This document shows, one piece after another, positions 28,190 to 36,104 of a stretch of DNA of 64,000 bases (the first letter of the stretch is position 1; each line of letters starts with the position of its first letter). The DNA is from Phyllobacterium zundukense (GTDB lineage Bacteria > Pseudomonadota > Alphaproteobacteria > Rhizobiales > Rhizobiaceae), in NCBI RefSeq assembly GCF_002764115.1, contig NZ_CP017944.1, positions 124,001-188,000 on the forward strand. Direction: 5' to 3'. Position numbers and translations under genes: made by a program. The notes below the pieces were generated by a model. It saw only the letters and a list, made by a program, of their open reading frames with translations, had not been told where the DNA came from and ran no database searches.

Positions 28190-29749
28190 ATGGCTGGTCC
28201 GGCAGCGTCAAATTTCGGTTTTGACGGGCATATCACAATGGCTGAGACTATGAGTATGGACGGCGTGAAGCCACTCCTGTCGTTGCACAACATCAATATG
28301 ACCTTCGGTGGGATCAAGGCGCTCAAGAACGTGAGCTTTGAAGTGCTGCCGGGAGAGGTTCATTGCCTTGCTGGCGAAAACGGGTCCGGCAAGAGCACGC
28401 TCATCAAAATCATAACCGGCGTCTATCGCCCGGAAGCTGGCGCTGTCATAGAATATGACGGCCAAACATATACGCACATGTCTCCGGTCACCGCGCAGGC
28501 TGGCGGTATTCAGGTGATCTGGCAGGACCTGGCGCTGTTTCCAGAGATGACGGTCGCCGAAAATATCGCTTTTCAGACCGTGATCGGCCGCTGGCCGCGG
28601 TTCGTGAACTATCGCCGCATGCGCGAAATCGCAACCAAGGCGCTCAACCGCCTTGGTGTCGCGCTGGACGTCGACACGCCGTTGAAAGAATATTCCATTG
28701 CCCAGCGTCAGATCGTGGCGATCGCCCGCGCACTCGTGGGTGAGGCAAAGCTTGTTTTCATGGATGAGCCTACTGCCTCGCTGACACAATCGGAGACCGA
28801 TCACCTCATCGAGATCGTCCGTTCGCTTTCAGCCTCCGGCGTCGCAGTGGTTTTCGTTAGCCATCGCCTTGCCGAAGTCTTGGAAATCTCCAATCGTCTC
28901 ACGGTTCTGCGCGATGGTGCGCTGGTAGGAGTTTATCCCGTCGAGGGCATGACACAGTCGCGTGTTACTGAACTGATGACCGGCAAGAATTTCGATCAGC
29001 ACGTCCGGGCGAAGGTTATGGAAGGCGAGCCGGCCATCGTTGAGGTCAAAAACCTATCGCGCCCCGGCCAGTTCGAAAACATCTCGTTTACTGTCCGGCG
29101 CGGCGAAACGCTCGGGATCACCGGGCTTTTGGGTGCTGGTCGAACAGAACTCGCCTTGTCGCTCTTCGGCATGCTGAAGCCCCGCTCCGGTACTGTCTTG
29201 CTTGACGGGAAACCGGTCCGTTTTTCTTCAAACCGGGACGCCATCAAGGCCGGCGTTGCCTACCTTTCGGAGGACCGGCTATCGCTTGGACTTATCCAGC
29301 CACAATCGATTGCCGATAATCTGGCGATCGCCTCGCTCGACCGCATCAAATCTGGCGGACTGCTTTCCGATGAACGCAAACGGCGATTGGTCGGGCGCTG
29401 GGTTGCAGATCTCGGCGTCAAGATCGGTCGGCAAAGCGACGCGGTCTCGACGCTGTCCGGCGGCAACCAGCAGCGAATTGCAATCGCCAAATGGCTAGCG
29501 ACCGATCCGAAGCTTCTCATCCTCGACGCACCGACCGTTGGCGTCGACGTCGGGGCCCGGGCAGGTATTTTTGAGATCGTCGCCAAGCTCGCCGAAAGCG
29601 GCCTCGCTATCATCCTGATCTCAGACGAGGTCCCGGAAGTGTATTTCAACGCAGACCGGGTGCTCCACATGGCGCAGGGCGAGATGGCCGGATGGTTCGA
29701 CCCGCGGTCCTGTACCCTTCAGGAAATCGAGGCCGCCGTCTATGCGTAA
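28190..29749 (+). CDS. CUT2 sugar ABC transporter, double ATPase subunit
   Basis: The 519-residue protein holds two ABC domains. The first has an intact Walker A (CLAGENGSGKSTLIKI), a signature region SIAQRQIVAIARAL and Walker B LVFMDEPTASL. The second has a degenerate Walker A (GLLGAGRTELAL) and signature LSGGNQQRIAIAKWL, as is usual in RbsA/XylG/MglA. ATG 28190 follows GGAGCAACC. The C-terminus overlaps the next gene by 8 bp. Confidence 0.92.
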   Translation: MAGPAASNFGFDGHITMAETMSMDGVKPLLSLHNINMTFGGIKALKNVSFEVLPGEVHCLAGENGSGKSTLIKIITGVYRPEAGAVIEYDGQTYTHMSPVTAQAGGIQVIWQDLALFPEMTVAENIAFQTVIGRWPRFVNYRRMREIATKALNRLGVALDVDTPLKEYSIAQRQIVAIARALVGEAKLVFMDEPTASLTQSETDHLIEIVRSLSASGVAVVFVSHRLAEVLEISNRLTVLRDGALVGVYPVEGMTQSRVTELMTGKNFDQHVRAKVMEGEPAIVEVKNLSRPGQFENISFTVRRGETLGITGLLGAGRTELALSLFGMLKPRSGTVLLDGKPVRFSSNRDAIKAGVAYLSEDRLSLGLIQPQSIADNLAIASLDRIKSGGLLSDERKRRLVGRWVADLGVKIGRQSDAVSTLSGGNQQRIAIAKWLATDPKLLILDAPTVGVDVGARAGIFEIVAKLAESGLAIILISDEVPEVYFNADRVLHMAQGEMAGWFDPRSCTLQEIEAAVYA

Positions 29750-30743
29750 GCTTGTTCAATCCCACGCAACCGAGTTTGCGCTGCTCGCCGTCTTAGCGGC
29801 CATGTGCCTTGTTCTTTCACTGGCTACGGCCAACTTCTTTTCGCTCGGAAATGCGTTCGACCTGCTTAACACCAGCTCGGTCAACATCATCTTCGCTGTC
29901 GGGCTTCTGGTCGTGCTCATTGCTGGTGGCATCGACATCTCTTTCGCTGTCGCCGCATCCGTAGTTCAGTACGGCACCGCGCTGATCCTCGGCTGGATGG
30001 GTGGAGGCGGATGGATAAGCGGGCTCGTGATAGCCGGCAGCCTCGGCATATCGCTTGGCGCATTCAATGCCTTTCTGATCCACCGATTCAAGATCATCTC
30101 CATTGTCGCTACCATTGCCACCTTCAACATCTATTTCGGCTTGCTGATGTTCTTCACACAGGGCGTATCGATTTACGATCTGCCGGAATGGCTGACGGAC
30201 AGGATTGTCCTGTTCGAACATGAGATGCCTGATGGCACGTGGGCGGAAATAACATTGCCCGTGCTGGTCATGGCGATCTGTGTCATTGCAACGTGGGTGC
30301 TCATCACCCGCACGACGACCGGGCGCCAACTATATGCCTTCGGTGACAATCCGGAAGGGGCGCGCCGCTTTGGCATCAATATCGGTGCGACGCAATTCAT
30401 CGCCTTCGGTTGGCTCGGGATGATGGCCGGAATCGCCGGCCTGATTCAGGCGCACTATGCGCAGGAGGTCGTTCCGAATGCGCTTTACGGACGCGAGCTC
30501 GATGTGTTGGCCGCGGTCGTCCTTGGCGGTGCCCGGCTTGGCGGCGGCAAGGGATCGGTCCTCGGCTGTGTGCTCGGCGTTCTTCTGATCGCCATCACCC
30601 AGAATGGGCTGAACTTGATGGGTGTCTCGCCGTTCGCTTTCAAGATGATCATCGGCGCTATCATCCTGGTCGCCATCACGCTCTCTAACACCAGCCTGGA
30701 AAGGCTTCTACCATTCATGCGCACGCAGGGAACACGTCGATGA
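29742..30743 (+). CDS. CUT2 sugar ABC transporter permease 1
   Basis: This 333-residue inner-membrane protein of the RbsC family has about 8-10 hydrophobic segments. The signature AGGIDISFAVAASVVQYGTA and the loop YAFGDNPEGARRFGINIGATQ (EAA-like ATPase contact) are seen, then the glycine-rich VLGGARLGGGKGS. Its start overlaps the ATPase gene by 8 bp, and its end overlaps permease 2 by 4 bp. Confidence 0.92.
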   Translation: MRKLVQSHATEFALLAVLAAMCLVLSLATANFFSLGNAFDLLNTSSVNIIFAVGLLVVLIAGGIDISFAVAASVVQYGTALILGWMGGGGWISGLVIAGSLGISLGAFNAFLIHRFKIISIVATIATFNIYFGLLMFFTQGVSIYDLPEWLTDRIVLFEHEMPDGTWAEITLPVLVMAICVIATWVLITRTTTGRQLYAFGDNPEGARRFGINIGATQFIAFGWLGMMAGIAGLIQAHYAQEVVPNALYGRELDVLAAVVLGGARLGGGKGSVLGCVLGVLLIAITQNGLNLMGVSPFAFKMIIGAIILVAITLSNTSLERLLPFMRTQGTRR

Positions 30744-31735
30744 CCAGTGTTGCTGCACGCATCAAAGACTTGTTCGGGCCTGAGATCGCCGGTCCCGGCT
30801 TCGCCTTTCTGGCAGTGATGCTGTTCTTCGGTATAGCCTCGCCGCAATTCCTGAGCGCCGCGACATTCGGCTCCGTCGCGTTCCAACTTCCTGAACTCGG
30901 CCTGCTGACGCTTGCGATGCTTCTGCCTGTACTGACCGGCGGTCTCAATCTGGCAATCACGTTTACAGCAAACATCGCCGGACTCACCGTCGCCTGGGTG
31001 CTTCAGGCCAATGGCGGCGTGGATGCTGGACTGGCATCATTCGCCCTTGGCTGCATTCTCGCCATTGCAGTCGGCGCCACGACCGGCGTCGTGATGGGGC
31101 TCGTGATTGCCTATACGCGCGCTCATCCGATTCTCGTTTCTCTATCGATGATGATCTTTGTTCGCGGCCTCGGTGAGTTCCTGACCCGCGGCGGCGATGT
31201 TTCTGGTTTTCCGGCCTTCCTTCAACCGATCGGTCACGGCAGTATTCTCGGCATTCCCATACCGCTCCTGATCTTCATCGCCTGCGTCCTCATCTGGCAC
31301 GTGCTGTTGACGCGAATGAAGCTTGGTTTCAACACCTACATGATCGGCTCCAATATCGAGGCGGCGCGCTATTCCGGTGTCAACACGCGCAAGGTTATCG
31401 TGCTGGTCTACACGCTCTCGGGGGCGATGTGCTCAGTCGCCGGCATCATCATGCTTGCGCGTTTCAATTCCGTGCGCGTCGGGCACGGCGAGTCCTACCT
31501 GCTGATCACCGTACTCGCCTGCTTTCTCGGAGGCGTCAATCCGTTCGGCGGCTTCGGGCGCGTCATCCCGGTGTTCGTCGCACTGGTCGTTCTCCAGCTC
31601 CTTTCATCGGGGCTCAACCTCATGGGAGCCAACCAGCATCTGGCAACCGCTGTCTGGGGGATTCTCCTGATCGCGGTCATGATCCTGCGCTGGCTCGCCG
31701 CTCAACTCATGATTTTCAATCGCAGAAAAGGGTAA
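30740..31735 (+). CDS. CUT2 sugar ABC transporter permease 2
   Basis: This 331-residue RbsC-family inner-membrane protein has the expected LLPVLTGGLNLAITFTANIAG, the loop YMIGSNIEAARYSGVNTRKV and LACFLGGVNPFGGFGR. It is clearly a paralogue of permease 1, so the channel is a heterodimer. The 4-bp ATGA overlap with the upstream gene shows translational coupling. Confidence 0.92.
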   Translation: MTSVAARIKDLFGPEIAGPGFAFLAVMLFFGIASPQFLSAATFGSVAFQLPELGLLTLAMLLPVLTGGLNLAITFTANIAGLTVAWVLQANGGVDAGLASFALGCILAIAVGATTGVVMGLVIAYTRAHPILVSLSMMIFVRGLGEFLTRGGDVSGFPAFLQPIGHGSILGIPIPLLIFIACVLIWHVLLTRMKLGFNTYMIGSNIEAARYSGVNTRKVIVLVYTLSGAMCSVAGIIMLARFNSVRVGHGESYLLITVLACFLGGVNPFGGFGRVIPVFVALVVLQLLSSGLNLMGANQHLATAVWGILLIAVMILRWLAAQLMIFNRRKG

Positions 31736-31739
31736 GACA

Positions 31740-32594
31740 ATGTCCGTTCAGGGATTTGGCGTCCATACCAGCATGTGGACAATGAACTGGGACCGTACCG
31801 GAGCCGAAAAGGCAATAGCGGCAGCGGTCAAGTATAAAATGGATTTCATCGAAATCGCTCTCCTCAATGCGCCGGCTGTCGATGCAGGACATACGCGCGC
31901 GCTTCTCGACAAACATAACTTACCAGCCGTCTGTTCGCTGGGATTGCCTGAACACGCTTGGGCCTCCGTGCGCCCGGACGCGGCGATCGAGCATCTGAGG
32001 GTCGCAATCGACAAGACGGCCGAAATGGGGGCCGTGGCGCTTTCTGGCGTTATTTTTGGCGGCATCGGGGAACGCACCGGCGTACCACCAACGCAAGGCG
32101 AATACGACAATATCGCCCGCGTGCTGACCGCGGCTGCCAAGCATGCCAAGACTCGTGGCATCGAACTCGGCGTGGAGGCCGTCAACCGCTACGAGAACCA
32201 CCTGATCAACACTGGACGGCAAGCGGTGGAGATGATCGAGCGCGTTGGCGCTGACAACATCTTTGTGCACCTCGACACGTACCACATGAATATTGAAGAG
32301 AAGGGCGCGGCCAACGGCATCCTCGATGCACGGGAGCACCTGAAATATATCCATCTTTCAGAAAGCGACCGGGGAACGCCGGGCTATGGTAATTGTCCGT
32401 GGGACGAAATCTACGCAGCGCTCGCGGCAATTCGCTTCAAGGGTGGACTGGCGATGGAAAGTTTTATCAACATGCCTCCGGAGGTCGCCTATGGTCTTGC
32501 TGTGTGGCGCCCCGTCGCCAAAGACGAGGAAGAAGTCATGGGCAACGGCCTGCCCTTCCTGCGTAATAAAGCAAAGCAATACGGCCTCATCTGA
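31740..32594 (+). CDS. Ketose 3-epimerase-like protein (sugar phosphate isomerase/epimerase family)
   Basis: The 284-residue TIM barrel is of the D-tagatose/D-allulose 3-epimerase type. The metal-binding set is visible as E146 (GVEAVNRYEN), D179 (HLDTYHMN), H205 (YIHLSES) and E240 (AMESF), with the hallmark VNRYENHLINT and TYHMNIEE. Such enzymes move the C3 hydroxyl of free ketoses. Being the last gene of the importer operon, 4 bp after permease 2, it likely converts the imported sugar or a relative of it. The exact ketose is unknown. Confidence 0.82.
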   Translation: MSVQGFGVHTSMWTMNWDRTGAEKAIAAAVKYKMDFIEIALLNAPAVDAGHTRALLDKHNLPAVCSLGLPEHAWASVRPDAAIEHLRVAIDKTAEMGAVALSGVIFGGIGERTGVPPTQGEYDNIARVLTAAAKHAKTRGIELGVEAVNRYENHLINTGRQAVEMIERVGADNIFVHLDTYHMNIEEKGAANGILDAREHLKYIHLSESDRGTPGYGNCPWDEIYAALAAIRFKGGLAMESFINMPPEVAYGLAVWRPVAKDEEEVMGNGLPFLRNKAKQYGLI

Positions 32595-32673
32595 ACCGCC
32601 TCGCAACGCCTCTCTTTCACCGATGGAGAGGAGGAAGCCAGGGCGCACCGGACTGCACGAGGGATGGCTGCCT

Positions 32674-32991
32674 TCACGGCGTTGCGACGATAATCTGGCC
32701 CTTCATGTTAGGGTGAAAGCGGCAATAATATTCAATCGATTGCTCCTTTTGTAGCACCAGGCTTGCCGATTTACCCGCTGGGATCACCACATCCCAGCCT
32801 CCCTTCACGGTTGCGGTGTGGGCCAGAATGTCCTTGTTGACCCACTCGATCGTATCGCCGGTCTTTGCCTCAACGATAGCCGGCGAGAACACAAGCTTGT
32901 CGATAATAACCTGAATGGTTTCCGCCTGCGCCGAAACCGCATCTGTCAGCGCGAGCACAATCGGGATCCACAGATGCCGTTTGGACAGCAT
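32674..32991 (-). CDS. Cupredoxin-domain periplasmic protein
   Basis: The 105-residue protein has a signal peptide (WIPIVLALTDAVSAQA) and a single plastocyanin/amicyanin-like beta sandwich. The type-1 copper ligands look complete: His in ILAHTATVKGG, Cys in YYCRFHPNM, then His and Met of the same loop. It likely binds copper and carries electrons in the periplasm. It starts 8 bp after the DUF4142 gene, so the two share a transcript that is probably under the adjacent ECF sigma factor. Confidence 0.85.
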   Translation of the reverse strand: MLSKRHLWIPIVLALTDAVSAQAETIQVIIDKLVFSPAIVEAKTGDTIEWVNKDILAHTATVKGGWDVVIPAGKSASLVLQKEQSIEYYCRFHPNMKGQIIVATP

Positions 32992-32999
32992 GTTCTATC

Positions 33000-33524
33000 C
33001 TACTTGAGTTCGGCCGCGACGTGCTCGGCATGCTGCTGGTGACCCTGGAATATTTTCAGTCCGGTTTCGAGCAGGCTCTTCAGCTCTGAATTGTTCGCCG
33101 AGGGGATCAGCAACGTTTCCAATGCGCCATTGACCTGCTTGTGGTAGGCGACCTCATTTTCGACGTAAGCCTTGTCGAAAGCCTCGCCGTCGAGTTTGCC
33201 GAGTTTGTTTCGCTCGGCGGTTGCTGCCGTCGTCAGGGTGCGGCTAGTGTCGTTATCTTCAGGCGTGACCTTGAGCTTCTTTACCAGATCGAGTGCTTGT
33301 TTGTTCACCGCTTCATGGTCGCGGACCATGTCCTTGGCAAAGGCGACGACATCCTTATTCTTCGACTTTGCGATCGCCTGTTGTGCCGCTTCGATATCGA
33401 TAGCGCCGGCAGTGTAAGCAATGTGAGCAATCTGCGGGTCGGTTGGCTTGTCGGCAGCTTGCACCAAGCATACGCTACCGAGCAGAAATGATACGGCCAC
33501 TGCCGTGGTTATTCGAGAGAGCAT
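33000..33524 (-). CDS. DUF4142 periplasmic four-helix protein
   Basis: The 174-residue product starts at ATG 33524 after GGAGGATCTC. A signal peptide (MLSRITTAVAVSFLLGSVCL) precedes DUF4142, a ferritin-like all-helical domain (FAKDMVRDHEAVNKQALDLV, VAYHKQVNGALETLLIPSA). Family members are often linked to stress or sigma-factor loci and sometimes to copper or iron handling, with no defined activity. Promoter-like bases matching those of the sigma gene lie 55 bp upstream. A longer start at 33620 is not favoured. Confidence 0.85.
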   Translation of the reverse strand: MLSRITTAVAVSFLLGSVCLVQAADKPTDPQIAHIAYTAGAIDIEAAQQAIAKSKNKDVVAFAKDMVRDHEAVNKQALDLVKKLKVTPEDNDTSRTLTTAATAERNKLGKLDGEAFDKAYVENEVAYHKQVNGALETLLIPSANNSELKSLLETGLKIFQGHQQHAEHVAAELK

Positions 33525-33578
33525 GAGATCCTCCGTCGCCCGAGCGAGGTGGCCGGGCATTGTTTTCAGTTGCCAGCC

Positions 33579-33608
33579 ATTGGATGCTCTCCAGCAAAAA
33601 AGGTTTCC
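33579..33608 (-). promoter_or_regulatory. putative ECF-sigma promoter of DUF4142-cupredoxin
   Basis: On the minus strand GGAAACC (33602-33608) is followed after 15 nt by CATCCAAT (33579-33586). The same pattern, with identical spacing and a shared TTT after the -35, occurs upstream of the sigma gene. The pair suggests a common ECF promoter. Confidence 0.6.
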
Positions 33609-33616
33609 GGAAAAAT

Positions 33617-34309
33617 TCAATCCGGCAAGCCGACCCGTTTCATTACGGCAGTGGTCAAGCGCTTGCAGCGCTTGCCCGCAAACGGGAACGCGTCGAGCAA
33701 TACCGGACCGATCTGGTCGTCAAGTTGCTTGCGGATAAGAAGCCGCGCACGATGCAAGCGTGTCTTGACGGTCGCCGGCCGAATCCGGAGCAGTTCCGCC
33801 GTCTCCTCTATGCCCAGACCTTCGATCACCCTGGCGACGAAGACAGTCCGATACACGTCGGGGAGATTATCGGTCGCCCGTTCGACCATCTGGAGAATTT
33901 GCCGTTGCGCCATCATCCGCTCCGGATCGTCGCCTACCTTGAGAGGAAATTGTATAATCTGCGCATCTGAATTCTGACTGATCGATGTTGTGAGGGCAAA
34001 TGCGCGCCGCTTCTTGCGCAGACGCCCGAGCGCTTCGTTGATCACGATGCGTGAGAGCCAGGTTGCGAGCGAAGAATTGCCGCGAAATCTGTCGAGGTGG
34101 GCGAAAGCACGAACATAAGCCTCCTGGACGATATCCTCGGCTTCGCCGTCATTACGCACGACGCCTCGAGCAATTCGGTAGAGCCTGCGGTTGTGGATCT
34201 CCATGATCGTACGAAATGCATCGGCGTCGCGTGCCAGAGCGCGGCGAACAATATCCATATCGCCCGACCAGTCGGGTGATATACCTATTTTTGGCAAAAC
34301 TGCGGACAT
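33617..34309 (-). CDS. ECF-family RNA polymerase sigma factor
   Basis: The protein of about 230 residues has sigma region 2 (FRTIMEIHNRRLYRIARGVV, DGEAEDIVQEAYVRAF, RGNSSLATWLSRIVINEALG) and region 4 (LPDVYRTVFVARVIEGLGIE, ETAELLRIRPATVKTRLHRA). A C-terminal tail with LLDAFPFAGKRCKR extends slightly past region 4. ATG 34309 follows GAGGAG. No anti-sigma gene is adjacent; DUF4142 and cupredoxin follow on the same strand. It probably drives its own gene and theirs through the shared motif. Confidence 0.88.
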   Translation of the reverse strand: MSAVLPKIGISPDWSGDMDIVRRALARDADAFRTIMEIHNRRLYRIARGVVRNDGEAEDIVQEAYVRAFAHLDRFRGNSSLATWLSRIVINEALGRLRKKRRAFALTTSISQNSDAQIIQFPLKVGDDPERMMAQRQILQMVERATDNLPDVYRTVFVARVIEGLGIEETAELLRIRPATVKTRLHRARLLIRKQLDDQIGPVLLDAFPFAGKRCKRLTTAVMKRVGLPD

Positions 34310-34330
34310 CACCAATCTCCTCGTCGATCT

Positions 34331-34360
34331 ATTAGATGATGCTTCCGCGCAAAGGTTCCC
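34331..34360 (-). promoter_or_regulatory. putative autoregulatory ECF promoter of the sigma gene
   Basis: On the minus strand GGGAACC (34354-34360) is followed after 15 nt by CATCTAAT (34331-34338), ending 21 bp before the ATG. It matches the motif before DUF4142 in both elements and spacing. Autoregulation by the encoded sigma factor is typical of ECFs. Confidence 0.6.
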
Positions 34361-34533
34361 AGATCATCACCATTCGCGACGTTTTACCCAAATCCACCGC
34401 TTGCTCTACGACTGGACGTGCAAATGCGGGATCAGCACTCCCGTGACAAGTCGCGATGCACTTGCGGGGGCCTCGGGAAAGATAATCGGCCCGAATCCGT
34501 CCATCTCAAGTCAAATGAACGTTCTGAACCGCG

Positions 34534-35541
34534 TTAACGTTGATCGTGGCGGCCCCACTGCAGTGCAGCCGTCAAAACAGGCTCATCCCAAAGGCGCAAT
34601 GCCTCCTCATCAAATAGCGACAAGGTGACAGAGAGGCCGGCCATATCTAGCGAGGTCACATAGGTTCCGACCAGGGATCTTACGATCCGGATGCCGCTGA
34701 CTTCAAACAAGCGACGAGCGACATTGTAGATCAGGTAGAGCTCTGGGGTAGGCGTTCCCCCGAAGCCGTTCACCAGAAGCAATGCACGGTCGCTGTTTTG
34801 CAGCTCCATATCTGCAAGGATAGTGCTGCAGATCATGCTGGCAATTGTGTCCGCATCGGTGATCTTCTGGCGGAAAAGTCCGGGTTCGCCATGAATCCCG
34901 ACGCCGACCTCCATCTCATCCGGTTCCAGTGTAAACGTAGCACGCGCTGTGTCCGGAACGGTAACGCCGCTGAGCGCCACGCCCATTGTGCGTATTTGCG
35001 TGCTCAGCCGCTCACCGAGCGCCTTCAACCCGGCGAGATTCATTCCGGCCTCGGCGGCGGCTCCAAGAATCTTCTCAACGATGAGCGTCCCAGCGACACC
35101 TCTACGACCGGAGCTTCGCGCAGCACCCTGCGCAGCAACATCGTCGCTCGCTATAACCGTCTCGATCCGGTGGCGCCCTATCACCGCTTCCGCAGCCATC
35201 TCGAAATTCATTATATCGCCGTCATAGTTCTTGACGATCAACAGACACCCGGCCCCGGTGTCGGTTTCTTCAATGGCAGCAATGATCTGATCCGGAGTCG
35301 GAGAGGTGAAAATGTGCCCGGTGCACGCGGCATCAAGCATGCCGTGTCCTACGAAGCCGACATGCATTGGCTCATGCCCCGCCCCTCCGCCCGATATGAT
35401 TGCAACCTTTCCGGGAGTGAGATGACGGCGCCGGATAAATTTCCGGCCTGGACCGAACACGACCACACGGTCATGGGCCGAAACGAAGCCTTCGAGACTT
35501 TCGGCAACCATTGACGCAGCAACGTTCATGAACTTTTTCAT
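34534..35541 (-). CDS. dhaK: Dihydroxyacetone kinase-type subunit DhaK (second copy)
   Basis: This 335-residue DhaK-domain protein has VAIISGGGAGHEPMHVGFVGHGML, the CLLIVKNYDGDIMNF loop and VGVGIHGEPGLF, whose His forms the hemiaminal with the ketone substrate in the known family. It lies 150 bp beyond the rest of the dha operon on the same strand and may have its own promoter. As a stand-alone DhaK it would pair with stand-alone DhaL and DhaM, whereas the other copy is a DhaK-L fusion. Substrate may be dihydroxyacetone or a related ketose. Confidence 0.88.
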   Translation of the reverse strand: MKKFMNVAASMVAESLEGFVSAHDRVVVFGPGRKFIRRRHLTPGKVAIISGGGAGHEPMHVGFVGHGMLDAACTGHIFTSPTPDQIIAAIEETDTGAGCLLIVKNYDGDIMNFEMAAEAVIGRHRIETVIASDDVAAQGAARSSGRRGVAGTLIVEKILGAAAEAGMNLAGLKALGERLSTQIRTMGVALSGVTVPDTARATFTLEPDEMEVGVGIHGEPGLFRQKITDADTIASMICSTILADMELQNSDRALLLVNGFGGTPTPELYLIYNVARRLFEVSGIRIVRSLVGTYVTSLDMAGLSVTLSLFDEEALRLWDEPVLTAALQWGRHDQR

Positions 35542-35692
35542 CGCGCCCCTCCCAAGGCAGCGACCTTATCCAAGCGCAACGTTTTGCTGCGGCGTGGGAC
35601 GAGGAAAGATGAATGCCTTTCCATCTGGTCGAGTTCCTTACCCCTCTGTCTGATACACGATCTTACCACCAAGCCATCCCGAGGATCATGTG

Positions 35693-36103
35693 CTAATCTG
35701 CATTTCCCAAGAGCGATGCGATTTTCTGGACAAAATCTGTAACCGCCTCGTCCAGCAGACGATTCTTCTTGTCATCTCCGAGATCCGGAACCATCAGTGA
35801 CAGTGACCGCAATCCTTCGGAACTGCCAAATTCTGGCAATTTTCCCGGATGCGCAGCATGATAGGCTTCGACAAACCGATCCTGTTCAACCGGACTAAAG
35901 TGGCAAACCCTGAAAATCGTCGCGAGATGCCGCGCCGGTAGCGGCGTGGAGTAGGTCGGACTTGTAATCTGGGTAACGAAACTCCGGTGCTTGCCGAGTG
36001 CCGCAGCCAGGCGCTGACGTGTCCCGGAAGGGCGATTGTCAATAATCTGGGCGAGGATCGTCTTGTATTCCATGATGGCGTCTTCCATGGGTTCCCGTGC
36101 CAT
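35693..36103 (-). CDS. small putative DNA-binding protein in dha operon
   Basis: The 136-residue protein starts at ATG 36103, which follows the Enzyme I stop by one base and uses the GGAG within that gene's end. IIDNRPSGTRQRLAAALGKH followed by RSFVTQITSPTYSTPLPARHLATIF resembles a Cro/XRE-type helix-turn-helix. The rest is helical with no clear domain. Its position points to regulation of the dha genes, but this is inference. Confidence 0.6.
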   Translation of the reverse strand: MAREPMEDAIMEYKTILAQIIDNRPSGTRQRLAAALGKHRSFVTQITSPTYSTPLPARHLATIFRVCHFSPVEQDRFVEAYHAAHPGKLPEFGSSEGLRSLSLMVPDLGDDKKNRLLDEAVTDFVQKIASLLGNAD

Positions 36104-36104
36104 C

